The notes beneath the pieces were generated by a model, which ran no database searches, was not told the DNA's origin, and worked only from the letters and a program-made list of their open reading frames with translations. Below, piece after piece: positions 1-7,553 of a stretch of 64,000 nucleotides of DNA (the first letter of the stretch is position 1; the number at the start of each line of letters is the position of its first letter). Source of the stretch: JAHTBL01 sp038532735 (GTDB lineage: Bacteria > Pseudomonadota > Alphaproteobacteria > Rhodobacterales > Rhodobacteraceae); assembly GCA_038532735.1 (NCBI GenBank), contig JBCBAC010000001.1, positions 372,001-436,000 of the forward strand, written 5' to 3'. A program made the position numbers and the translations under genes.

Positions 1-388
1 GCGCGTGATACACTTTCAACAGCCGACGCGCATCGCCTGAGGTCTGCGCGCTGACATAAAAGGCAAGCCATGCCGCGATGACGTCCGGTCGGAAATTCCG
101 CTCTGAAAAGCTGGCTGCAACGATCGCATGCAGACGCTCAATCGCTGTCTCTTTGCCCTTCTGTGCGGCCCGCAAATCGTCGCCCAGCATCGACAGGATC
201 CGACGCATCGCGGCTGTTAGGATGTTTTCCTTGCTGCCGAAGTAATGATGCGCCAATGCGCTCGACACACCGGCCCGACGCGCGATCTGCGTGACCGTGA
301 CATCAAGTGAGCCACGCGATCCGATCTCGGTAATTGCCGCATCGACCAGCGCCAGTCGGCGCACCGGTTCCATTCCAACCTTGGGCAT
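1..388 (-). CDS. betI: BetI, TetR-family choline-responsive repressor (3' part missing)
   Basis: The minus-strand frame opens at an ATG whose C is at 386 and runs off the left edge, giving about 129 residues. It begins MPKVGMEPVRRLALVDAA, closely matching the start of E. coli BetI, and carries the TetR helix-turn-helix (TQIARRAGVSSALAHHYFGSKENIL, shown here only as landmark residues TQIARRAG and HHYF). BetI represses choline uptake and glycine betaine synthesis genes until choline binds. An SD-like GGAGGG precedes the start. The gene is divergent from the transporter at 562, and the intervening DNA holds a BetI-like palindrome. The ligand domain's end is outside the window. Confidence 0.9.
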   Translation of the reverse strand, partial: MPKVGMEPVRRLALVDAAITEIGSRGSLDVTVTQIARRAGVSSALAHHYFGSKENILTAAMRRILSMLGDDLRAAQKGKETAIERLHAIVAASFSERNFRPDVIAAWLAFYVSAQTSGDARRLLKVYHA

Positions 389-430
389 TGCACCCTCCAG
401 ACATCCCTCAAAACTCCCCTTAGTTTTTTA

Positions 431-450
431 TTGACTGACGCGTCAATCAA
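431..450. promoter_or_regulatory. BetI-type operator palindrome
   Basis: A 20-bp inverted repeat, TTGACTGACGCGTCAATCAA, with a single mismatch between half sites (TTGACTGACG / TTGATTGACG). It sits 43 bp upstream of betI and 112 bp upstream of the transporter gene. Known BetI operators have the TTGATTGaACGTtCAATCAA layout, so this is most likely the shared operator for autoregulation and control of the divergent transporter. The identification is by similarity and position only. Confidence 0.75.
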
Positions 451-488
451 AAAAAGGAGGGATATCCCGTTGCAATATGAAATCGGAT

Positions 489-538
489 GCTCTTTGATTA
501 GGCCCACATCTAATCAAAGAGCCCGGACACTCACCGGG
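489..538 (+). promoter_or_regulatory. Tandem hairpins in the 5' leader of the transporter operon
   Basis: A perfect 13-bp stem (489-501 with 510-522, 8-nt loop) is followed immediately by a second 5-bp GC stem (522-526 with 534-538). Neither is followed by a T-run, so they are not classical terminators. The SD (GGAGAA) and start codon of the binding-protein gene follow at about 550-562. They may stabilise the message or control initiation; this role is inference. Confidence 0.5.
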
Positions 539-561
539 TATGTTCACAGGGAGAACTCTTT

Positions 562-1521
562 ATGAAGAAGTTACTTGTTGCCGCAACGCTTGGTCTTGCG
601 GCACCCGCTGCTGCATATGCAGATTGTGGTGAGGTATCTATCACAGAGATGAACTGGGCCTCCGCGGCTGTCGTCACCAACGTGTCGAAGTTCCTGATGG
701 AACAGGGCTATGGCTGCGACGTCACTGTCGTGCCGTCCTCGACTGTGCCGTCGCTGGCCTCCGTGTCTGAGACCGGCAAGCCCGATATCGTGACCGAGCT
801 GTGGATCAACGGCGCGCCGTCCTACAATGCGCTGCAGGAAGCCGGCACCATTGTCACGCTCGGCGACGTGCTGTCTGACGGCGGCGTCGAAGGCTGGTGG
901 ATCCCGACCTATCTGGTCGAAGCGCATCCCGAACTGGCCACCGTCGAAGGCGTTCTGGCCAATCCCGAACTGCTCGACAGCCGGTTCCACAACTGTCCCG
1001 ATGGCTGGGGCTGCAAGAACATCAACGCAGCACTGGCTGAAGCGTTCGACCTTGAGGGCAATGGTTTCGAGGTGTTCCAGCATGGCTCGGGTGAGACGAT
1101 GGCAACCTCCATCGCGGCTGCGTTCGAAAACCAAGAGCCCTGGATCGGCTACTATTGGGCGCCCACTTCTGTTCTGGGTAAATACCCCATGACGCTGGTG
1201 GACCTTGGTCCGCATGATCCTGAAGTCCACGCCTGTAACGCGGATCCTGAATGCGAAACGGCTGGGAAGTCCTCTTACCCCGTTGGTCCGGTAAAAACGG
1301 TCGTCACAACGACCTTCCAGGAGGAGAACCCCGACATCGCAGCGATGATGGCAAATGTCTCTTTCACCAACGCACAGATGGGTGAAGTGCTGGCATGGCA
1401 GGAAGCCAACAACGCTTCTGCCGAAGAAGCCGCAGTCCACTTCCTCTCCAACAACTCGGATGTCTGGTCCGGTTGGATTTCGGAAGAAGCCAAAGGCAAG
1501 CTGGCTGCACTGATCAAGTAA
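562..1521 (+). CDS. Quaternary-amine ABC transporter, periplasmic binding protein (OpuAC/ProX/TmoX type)
   Basis: 319 aa with a signal peptide ending near AAYADCG. The body is an OpuAC-type (PF04069) binding protein for betaine, choline or trimethylamine N-oxide: ITEMNW, GWWIPTYL, HGSGETMATS and PWIGYYW are typical aromatic-rich ligand segments that cage a quaternary ammonium group. Start chosen at the ATG after GGGAGAAC. It is first in an operon with a permease and an ATPase. The adjacent BetI and operator favour choline or glycine betaine as substrate, although the sequence also resembles the TMAO-binding TmoX of marine roseobacters. Substrate cannot be settled from sequence. Confidence 0.85.
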   Translation: MKKLLVAATLGLAAPAAAYADCGEVSITEMNWASAAVVTNVSKFLMEQGYGCDVTVVPSSTVPSLASVSETGKPDIVTELWINGAPSYNALQEAGTIVTLGDVLSDGGVEGWWIPTYLVEAHPELATVEGVLANPELLDSRFHNCPDGWGCKNINAALAEAFDLEGNGFEVFQHGSGETMATSIAAAFENQEPWIGYYWAPTSVLGKYPMTLVDLGPHDPEVHACNADPECETAGKSSYPVGPVKTVVTTTFQEENPDIAAMMANVSFTNAQMGEVLAWQEANNASAEEAAVHFLSNNSDVWSGWISEEAKGKLAALIK

Positions 1522-1536
1522 GCAGCCAAAATAAAG

Positions 1537-1566
1537 CGGGGCGCCAACGAGCGCCCCGTTTCTTTT
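1537..1566 (+). terminator. Intercistronic hairpin with T-tract
   Basis: An 8-bp GC stem, CGGGGCGC / GCGCCCCG (1537-1544 and 1551-1558) with a 6-nt loop, followed by TTTCTTTT. It lies between the binding-protein gene and the permease gene. Partial termination or 3'-end protection here would make the binding protein more abundant than the membrane parts, a common arrangement in ABC operons. Confidence 0.75.
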
Positions 1567-1602
1567 CAGGGGAACGCCCGCAAAACGGCAAGACGGTGAC
1601 AC

Positions 1603-2658
1603 ATGGCGATCTATGACGGAATTTTCAAAACGCTCGGGTTGAGCGATTGGTGCGCGACGGAAGATACCGGCGGACCAATGACAATGGCAGAGCTTTTGGC
1701 ACAAGCCAACAACGGTGGTGGAGAGGCTGCGGCAGATGCCCCCGCGCCAGCAACGCCTTTGCTTGAAACGCCGTTTCCGTCTCTTGATACGTTGCACAAA
1801 TCCTGCGGCTCCATCCCCCGCACCCGTGACATGACAAGCGCTGTTGAGGAGGGCTTTTTGAACGTCAAGGACGGCCTGAAGGTCGTGCTTGATCCGCTGA
1901 CCCAACCGCTCAGCTGGCTTCTGGATTGGTCGCTCTCAGCCTTCCAGGCGACCCCGTGGTTCATCATGATCCCACTTCTGATGCTGCTGACCTATTACGC
2001 CTCGCGCTCTTGGTCGGTGCTAGCGCTCGTGACCGGTTCGTTCGTCTTCATGGCGTTCATCGACCACTACAATTACGCGATCCAGACCCTATCGATCATC
2101 TTCGTTTGCACAATATTCTGCGTGGCCTTGGGCGTGCCCATCGGCATCGCTATGTCGAAAAGCAATACGATGCAAAGGATCACGATCCCGATCCTCGACA
2201 TGCTGCAAACGCTACCAACCTTTGTCTATCTGATCCCACTGATCTTCCTGTTTTCAGTCACGGAGTCCAAGCTCTACGGGATCGCGATCATCCTTTATGC
2301 CATCGTGCCGGTGATCCGTCTGACCGACCTTGGTATCCGGCTCGTCGACAAGGACGTGATCGAGGCAGCAGACGCCTTTGGCATGAACTCCTGGCAAAAG
2401 CTGACCGGTGTGCAGATCCCCCTGGCGCTGCCCAACATCATGGCGGGCATCAACCAAACCATCATGATGAGCCTTGCCATGGTTGTGATCGCCTCGCTTG
2501 TCTCGGCTCCCGGTTTGGGTGTGCTCGTCCTGCGCGGCATCAATAACCTTGAGCTGGGTGTCGGCCTTGTGTCGGGCTTCTGTATCGTCCTTCTGGCGGT
2601 TCTTCTGGACCGCTCGACCAAAGCTGCCCTTGGCCGCATCAACGCCAGCGAGAAGTAA
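1603..2658 (+). CDS. Quaternary-amine ABC transporter, permease (ProW/OpuAB type)
   Basis: 351 aa. The first about 110 residues are hydrophilic and Ala/Pro-rich, then come about six membrane segments (from WFIMIPLLMLLTYYA on). The cytoplasmic coupling region includes EAADAFGMNSWQKL..VQIPLALP, the EAA loop of binding-protein-dependent permeases that contacts the ATPase. The long N-terminal cytosolic tail is typical for ProW-like permeases. The start ATG at 1603 follows the leader hairpin region; GGTGA lies just upstream. It would translocate the ligand delivered by the product of 562-1521. Confidence 0.88.
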   Translation: MAIYDGIFKTLGLSDWCATEDTGGPMTMAELLAQANNGGGEAAADAPAPATPLLETPFPSLDTLHKSCGSIPRTRDMTSAVEEGFLNVKDGLKVVLDPLTQPLSWLLDWSLSAFQATPWFIMIPLLMLLTYYASRSWSVLALVTGSFVFMAFIDHYNYAIQTLSIIFVCTIFCVALGVPIGIAMSKSNTMQRITIPILDMLQTLPTFVYLIPLIFLFSVTESKLYGIAIILYAIVPVIRLTDLGIRLVDKDVIEAADAFGMNSWQKLTGVQIPLALPNIMAGINQTIMMSLAMVVIASLVSAPGLGVLVLRGINNLELGVGLVSGFCIVLLAVLLDRSTKAALGRINASEK

Positions 2659-2664
2659 GAGACC

Positions 2665-3726
2665 ATGACCGATACATCCAAAATCAAAGTTTCGATCCGG
2701 GGCCTCTACAAGATCTTCGGCGCCAAACCGAAAGAGGCACTGACCCACGTCAAAGACGGTCTGGGCAAGCCCGAACTGCTGGACCAGCACGGCCATGTGC
2801 TGGGCTTGCAGGACATCAACGTGGACATGCAGGAGGGCGAGATCACCGTGATCATGGGCCTCTCCGGCTCGGGCAAATCCACGCTAATCCGTCACCTGAA
2901 CCGTCTGATTGAGCCCACCGATGGCGAGATCCTTGTCGATGGTGAAGACGTGCTGGCGTATGGCGAAAAGCAACTCCACACCCTGCGCCAGAACACCATG
3001 TCCATGGTGTTCCAGAAATTCGCCCTCTTCCCCCATCGGACAGTTCTGCAAAACGCCGGCATGGCTCGGCGCGTGCGCGGCGAGGATGCAGCCTCTGCCG
3101 ACAAAGAGGGTCAGAAATGGCTGAAGCGCGTCGGCCTGGAAGGCTACGAAGACAAGTATCCCAACCAGCTCTCTGGCGGCATGCAGCAACGCGTCGGCAT
3201 TGCCCGCGCACTGGCTTCCGACTCCGAAATCATGCTGATGGACGAGGCCTTCTCCGCCCTCGATCCGCTGATCCGCACCGACATGCAGGACCTTCTGCTA
3301 GAGCTGCAGCGCGAGTTGCACAAGACCATCGTATTCATCACCCACGACCTCGACGAGGCCCTGAAACTCGCCGACCACCTCGTGATCCTGAAAGACGGCG
3401 CCATCGTGCAGCAGGGTGAGCCGCAGGAGATCCTGCTGAACCCGAACGATCCCTACATCATGGACTTCATCAGCGACATCAACCGCGCCCGCGTCCTCCG
3501 CGTCCGTTCCGTCATGGATGCGACGACGACCGCCGGTGTCGATATCTCTGGTGATGTGGAGGCGGACGCCAATCTGGAATCGGTCATTGCGATGTCCGGC
3601 GGCGATACGACCAAGCATTACCGCGTGATGAAAAACGGCAAACAGATCGGGCTATTGCATATGCAAGATCTCGTCCGCGCGCTCGTCCCCGTCATCGCGC
3701 CGGAGCATGACAACCGCGCCGCCTAA
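2665..3726 (+). CDS. Quaternary-amine ABC transporter, ATP-binding protein (ProV/OpuAA type)
   Basis: 353 aa with all ABC motifs: Walker A GLSGSGKST, Q-loop QKFALFPH, signature LSGGMQQR, Walker B IMLMDEAFSALD and switch FITHD. The residues after about 270 form a single CBS-like regulatory tail rather than the full tandem CBS pair of long ProV proteins. It energises the permease encoded 6 nt upstream. Its TAA (3724-3726) is interleaved with the TAG of the convergent trhO gene. Confidence 0.9.
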   Translation: MTDTSKIKVSIRGLYKIFGAKPKEALTHVKDGLGKPELLDQHGHVLGLQDINVDMQEGEITVIMGLSGSGKSTLIRHLNRLIEPTDGEILVDGEDVLAYGEKQLHTLRQNTMSMVFQKFALFPHRTVLQNAGMARRVRGEDAASADKEGQKWLKRVGLEGYEDKYPNQLSGGMQQRVGIARALASDSEIMLMDEAFSALDPLIRTDMQDLLLELQRELHKTIVFITHDLDEALKLADHLVILKDGAIVQQGEPQEILLNPNDPYIMDFISDINRARVLRVRSVMDATTTAGVDISGDVEADANLESVIAMSGGDTTKHYRVMKNGKQIGLLHMQDLVRALVPVIAPEHDNRAA

Positions 3727-4625
3727 GCGCCCAAATGCTTCTCGCCCCGCGCCTTGGACAAGGCGATCTGCTTTTGCCGCTCGCGAAAGCGCGCCTTGTC
3801 CGCGTCTGAGGTCTCGTCAATGCAGTGATGGCACGAAACGCCCGGCTCATACGCCGCGCGTGTCGTATCCTCCGGCAGCAGCGGACGGCGGCACGCATGG
3901 CACAGCACATGAGGCCCTTCTTCCAGGCCATGCCCCACCGACACGCGCCCATCAAAGACAAAGCACTCGCCCTGCCAAGCGCTTTCCCCCGCGGGAACCT
4001 CCTCCAGATACTTCAGGATACCACCCTTGAGGTGAAACACCTCATCGACCCCTTGCGACATCAGGTAATTCGTCGACTTCTCGCACCGAATACCGCCCGT
4101 GCAGAACATCGCCACCCGCTTGTTGTGAAAGCGATCCTTGTTGGCCTCCCACCACGCCGGGAACTCCCCGAAGGACTTGGTTTCGGGGTCAATCGCCCCG
4201 TCAAACGTGCCAATCGCGACCTCATAATCGTTGCGCGTGTCGATCACCGCGACATCCGGCGCAGCGATAAGATCGTTCCACTCCGCAGGCTCCACATACC
4301 GCCCGACAGCCGCCGTGGGGTCTACATCCGGCTGCCCCATCGTCACGATCTCTTTCTTCAACCGCACCTTCATGCGCCCGAAGGGTGGCTCCGCCGCCGT
4401 GCTCTCCTTCCACTCCAGATCAGCACAGCCCGGCAGCGCCCGGATCACACCCAAAATCGCATCAATCCCGGCCCGCGACCCCGCAATCGTCCCGTTGATC
4501 CCTTCGCGCGCCAGAAGCAACGTGCCGGTGATCCCGTGCTCTGCCGTCGCCTCAAGCAGGCCGGGGCGCAAGGCGGCAGGGTCATCAAACCGGGTGAAAT
4601 GATAGAGTGCGGCGATGGTATACAT
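3723..4625 (-). CDS. trhO: tRNA uridine(34) hydroxylase TrhO (rhodanese family, UPF0176/YceA)
   Basis: 300 aa. The N-terminal acylphosphatase-like domain (to about residue 110) is followed by a rhodanese domain with the active loop CTGGIRC, and a C-terminal cysteine-rich tail (CHAC..CHHC) that probably binds zinc. The family makes 5-hydroxyuridine at tRNA position 34 using oxygen. Monocistronic; convergent with the ABC transporter and divergent from pncA. Family assignment is firm; the reaction follows from E. coli and B. subtilis homologues. Confidence 0.92.
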   Translation of the reverse strand: MYTIAALYHFTRFDDPAALRPGLLEATAEHGITGTLLLAREGINGTIAGSRAGIDAILGVIRALPGCADLEWKESTAAEPPFGRMKVRLKKEIVTMGQPDVDPTAAVGRYVEPAEWNDLIAAPDVAVIDTRNDYEVAIGTFDGAIDPETKSFGEFPAWWEANKDRFHNKRVAMFCTGGIRCEKSTNYLMSQGVDEVFHLKGGILKYLEEVPAGESAWQGECFVFDGRVSVGHGLEEGPHVLCHACRRPLLPEDTTRAAYEPGVSCHHCIDETSDADKARFRERQKQIALSKARGEKHLGA

Positions 4626-4724
4626 GCGCGACGCAATACCGCCGCCGCGCCCTATGACGCAAGTGCAGCCATTGACGCGCCCTGTTGCAGTGGCCTACCC
4701 ATCTAAAGTCACAGGAGAAAAGCC

Positions 4725-5336
4725 ATGCGACCAGCCAATGAGGCGCTGATCGTCATCGACGTTCAGAACGATTTTTGCCCCGGCGGTGCGCTGGCTGTTG
4801 CCGATGGTGACGCGGTCGTGGCCCCGATCAACGCGATGCTGCCCGACTTCGCCGCGCGCGTCTTCACGCAAGATTGGCACCCCGCCGGTCACAGCTCTTT
4901 CGCGTCCAGCCATCCGGGCAAAGCGCCCTACGATCTGATCGACATGCCCTACGGCAAACAGGTCCTCTGGCCCGATCATTGTGTCCAAGGCTCTGGCGGT
5001 GCCGCCTTCCACAAGGCGCTTCACACCGATCCTGCGGACATGGTGATCCGCAAGGGCTTCCGCCCCGAAATCGACAGCTATTCCGCCTTCTTCGAGAACG
5101 ACAAGGTCACGCCCACCGGGCTCGAAGGCTACCTGCGCAGCCGCGATATCGACACGCTGACCCTCGTCGGCCTCGCCACCGATTTCTGCGTCGCCTATTC
5201 CGCCCTGGATGCGGCAGGCCTTGGTTTCAAAACCACCGTCGATCTCAGCGCCTGTCGCGGCATCGACCTCAACGGATCCCTACAAACCGCCCTCGATCAG
5301 ATGCGCGCTGCCGGAGTAAAACTCAAACATGGTTGA
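4725..5336 (+). CDS. pncA: Nicotinamidase PncA
   Basis: 203 aa isochorismatase-fold amidohydrolase converting nicotinamide to nicotinate. Visible residues: catalytic Asp12 in VIDVQNDFCPGG, metal ligands Asp50, His52 and His56 in QDWHPAGH, and nucleophilic Cys in TDFCVAYS. SD AGGAGA precedes the ATG. It overlaps pncB by 8 nt, so the two steps from nicotinamide to nicotinate mononucleotide are translationally coupled. Confidence 0.95.
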   Translation: MRPANEALIVIDVQNDFCPGGALAVADGDAVVAPINAMLPDFAARVFTQDWHPAGHSSFASSHPGKAPYDLIDMPYGKQVLWPDHCVQGSGGAAFHKALHTDPADMVIRKGFRPEIDSYSAFFENDKVTPTGLEGYLRSRDIDTLTLVGLATDFCVAYSALDAAGLGFKTTVDLSACRGIDLNGSLQTALDQMRAAGVKLKHG

Positions 5337-6621
5337 TATCGCCACCCGCGCCTGGAACCGTCAGTGGAAGATCGACCCGATCGTCCGTTCCCTGATCGAC
5401 ACGGATTTCTACAAGCTGCTGATGTGCCAGTCGGTCTTTCGCAATAAGCCCGACACCCATGTCACCTTCAGCCTTATCAACCGCTCGAAGCATATCAAAC
5501 TGGCCGAGCTGATCGACGAGGGCGAGTTGCGTGAACAACTCGATCACATCCGCTCCCTGTCTCTCGCGCGCGGCGAAAGCACATGGCTGCGCGGCAACAC
5601 GTTCTATGGCAAACGCCAGATGTTCCGCCCCGACTTCATGGAGTGGTTCGAGGGGTTGCGCCTGCCCCCCTACCACCTTGAAAAGCGCGACGGCCAATAC
5701 GAGCTGACGTTCGAAGGGGCTTGGCCAGAGGTCATGCTATGGGAAATCCCCGCCCTCGCCGTGTTGATGGAGCTGCGTGGCCGCGCGGTCTTGAAAGACA
5801 TGGGCAAGTTCGAGCTTCAGGTGCTCTACGCCCGCGCCATGACCAAACTGTGGGAAAAGGTTGAGGCGCTGCGCGGTGTCGATGACCTGCGTATCGCTGA
5901 TTTCGGCACCCGCCGTCGGCACTCTTTCCTCTGGCAGGATTGGTGCGTGCAGGCGATGCAGGAAGGGCTGGGCGAGAAATTCGTGGGCACCTCTAACTGC
6001 CTCATCGCCATGCGCCGCGAGATGGAGGCGATTGGCACCAACGCTCACGAGCTTCCCATGGTCTACTCAGCCTTGGCCGAGGATGACGAGGCCCTGCGCC
6101 ACGCGCCCTACAAGGTCCTCGCTGATTGGCATGAGGAGCACGATGGCAACCTCCGCGTGATCCTGCCCGACACCTATGGCACCAAAGGTTTCCTTGAAGG
6201 CGCCCCCGATTGGCTTGCCGGTTGGACCGGTATACGCGTGGACAGTGGCGATCCCGCTACGGCAGCTGAAACCGCTATCAACTGGTGGACGTCGCGCGGC
6301 GAAGACCCCACGCAAAAATTGGTTATCTTCTCGGATGGCCTCGACGTTGCCAAAGTGATCGAGCTGCAAAACCAGTTCGCCGGGCGTGTGAAAGTCTCCT
6401 TCGGCTGGGGCACGTTGCTGACCAACGACTTCCGCGGGCTCGTCCCCAACGATGCGCTATCCCCTTTTTCGCTGGTCTGCAAAGCCGTCTCGGCCAACGG
6501 CAAACCCACGGTCAAATTATCGGACAACCCGAATAAAGCCATGGGCCCCGCAGCCGAGATTGAGCGGTATAAGCGTGTCTTCGGCGTCGGGGCACAAGAA
6601 GCGTCCGAGGTGCTGGTCTAG
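5329..6621 (+). CDS. pncB: Nicotinate phosphoribosyltransferase PncB
   Basis: 430 aa, normal family length. It joins nicotinate with PRPP to form nicotinate mononucleotide in the NAD salvage (Preiss-Handler) route. Landmarks: DTDFYKLLMCQ near the N terminus, FGTRRRHS, GTSN and the phosphate-binding IRVDSGDP. Downstream of and overlapping pncA. Its TAG is interleaved with the TAG of the convergent kinase gene around CTAG at 6618-6621. Confidence 0.95.
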   Translation: MVDIATRAWNRQWKIDPIVRSLIDTDFYKLLMCQSVFRNKPDTHVTFSLINRSKHIKLAELIDEGELREQLDHIRSLSLARGESTWLRGNTFYGKRQMFRPDFMEWFEGLRLPPYHLEKRDGQYELTFEGAWPEVMLWEIPALAVLMELRGRAVLKDMGKFELQVLYARAMTKLWEKVEALRGVDDLRIADFGTRRRHSFLWQDWCVQAMQEGLGEKFVGTSNCLIAMRREMEAIGTNAHELPMVYSALAEDDEALRHAPYKVLADWHEEHDGNLRVILPDTYGTKGFLEGAPDWLAGWTGIRVDSGDPATAAETAINWWTSRGEDPTQKLVIFSDGLDVAKVIELQNQFAGRVKVSFGWGTLLTNDFRGLVPNDALSPFSLVCKAVSANGKPTVKLSDNPNKAMGPAAEIERYKRVFGVGAQEASEVLV

Positions 6622-7553
6622 CCGATGAACTCCCGCGCCAGCATCACGGCGCGGTCCGCATAGACCCGATGGATGGGGTCGTCCGCCGCGGCGCGGCTGA
6701 TGATCCATCCGCAAGACGCAAACCCGCGCAGCAAGGTGAAGAGTTGTAGGTCTTCCTGGCGCACCTCAACGTTGCGAACCTCTTCATATCCCCGCCGCAG
6801 CGCATCGCAAAATGCAGGATATCGCGGGTCGTAGACATGTTGAACCAAAGCGGTTCCCAGATCGTAAAGGCGATAGCCAAACCCGGCATCATCAAAGTCG
6901 ATCAGCCAAAGCGCGCCGTCACGATGCAGAATGTTTTCCTGTAAAAGATCGGCATGGATCAGCCCCATATCTGGGTCAACCAGCGACGACAAAGCCGCGT
7001 CCGCCTTCGCCCGCGCATCCTGAAAAAGCGCTTTCTCCTCAGATGTCAGCGCGGGATTGTCCCAGAAACACCCCCAGATCGGTGTCTCCCCCAGCAGCGT
7101 TTCGCGCGACCAGAAGGGGCGTGTGATCCCGGCCTGGTCAATCTCATCCGTGCGGTTGTGAAGCTCACCAATCAACGCGCCAACAGCGTGATAGAGGGCA
7201 GGTTCTGGTCCGTCCTCGTTGTTCATATCCGCAATCGGTTCTGCGTCGATCCAGCCGATTAGCGACGCCATCGGCGCGCCCTCCACCTGAACGGTCAGCG
7301 CCCCGTCTGAGGTCCGCAATGGCACCGGGCAGGCAAAGCCCGCTTCCGCCAGCCGCTCAGTCCAACGCAGCTCTGACAGGATGCTATCGGCGGTCTGATA
7401 TCCGACGCGATGTAGCCGAAGCGCCCCGCGCGCGCCCGAGGCTAGATGCACCTCAAACACCGCATTCTCGCGGTTCACGATCAGCTTGGGCGCTTGCGCG
7501 AGCGGTCCCCAAGCCGCGCAAATCTCGGCCGCCAGTTCGGTCAGGTCAGTCAT
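6618..7553 (-). CDS. APH/choline-kinase-fold small-molecule kinase, hydroxylysine/ethanolamine kinase-like
   Basis: 311 aa when started at MTDLTELAAE (ATG at 7553), which overlaps the preceding gene's stop by 8 nt; an upstream in-frame start at 7616 would overlap more and is unlikely. Kinase signatures are GLIHADLLQENIL (Brenner motif HxDxxxxN) and LIDFDDAGFG (metal-binding DFD). The fold phosphorylates a hydroxyl on a small amine. The neighbouring phospho-lyase suggests the two act in series on an amino alcohol such as ethanolamine or hydroxylysine. Homoserine-kinase-type or antibiotic kinase annotations are possible but fit the context less well. Confidence 0.75.
   Translation of the reverse strand: MTDLTELAAEICAAWGPLAQAPKLIVNRENAVFEVHLASGARGALRLHRVGYQTADSILSELRWTERLAEAGFACPVPLRTSDGALTVQVEGAPMASLIGWIDAEPIADMNNEDGPEPALYHAVGALIGELHNRTDEIDQAGITRPFWSRETLLGETPIWGCFWDNPALTSEEKALFQDARAKADAALSSLVDPDMGLIHADLLQENILHRDGALWLIDFDDAGFGYRLYDLGTALVQHVYDPRYPAFCDALRRGYEEVRNVEVRQEDLQLFTLLRGFASCGWIISRAAADDPIHRVYADRAVMLAREFIG

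Noticed and set aside
571..1905. Long minus-strand frame (444 aa) antisense to the binding-protein gene
   Set aside because: Repeat-free but compositionally abnormal (Cys, Arg, Phe rich), no SD, and fully opposite a well-supported gene with signal peptide and family motifs.
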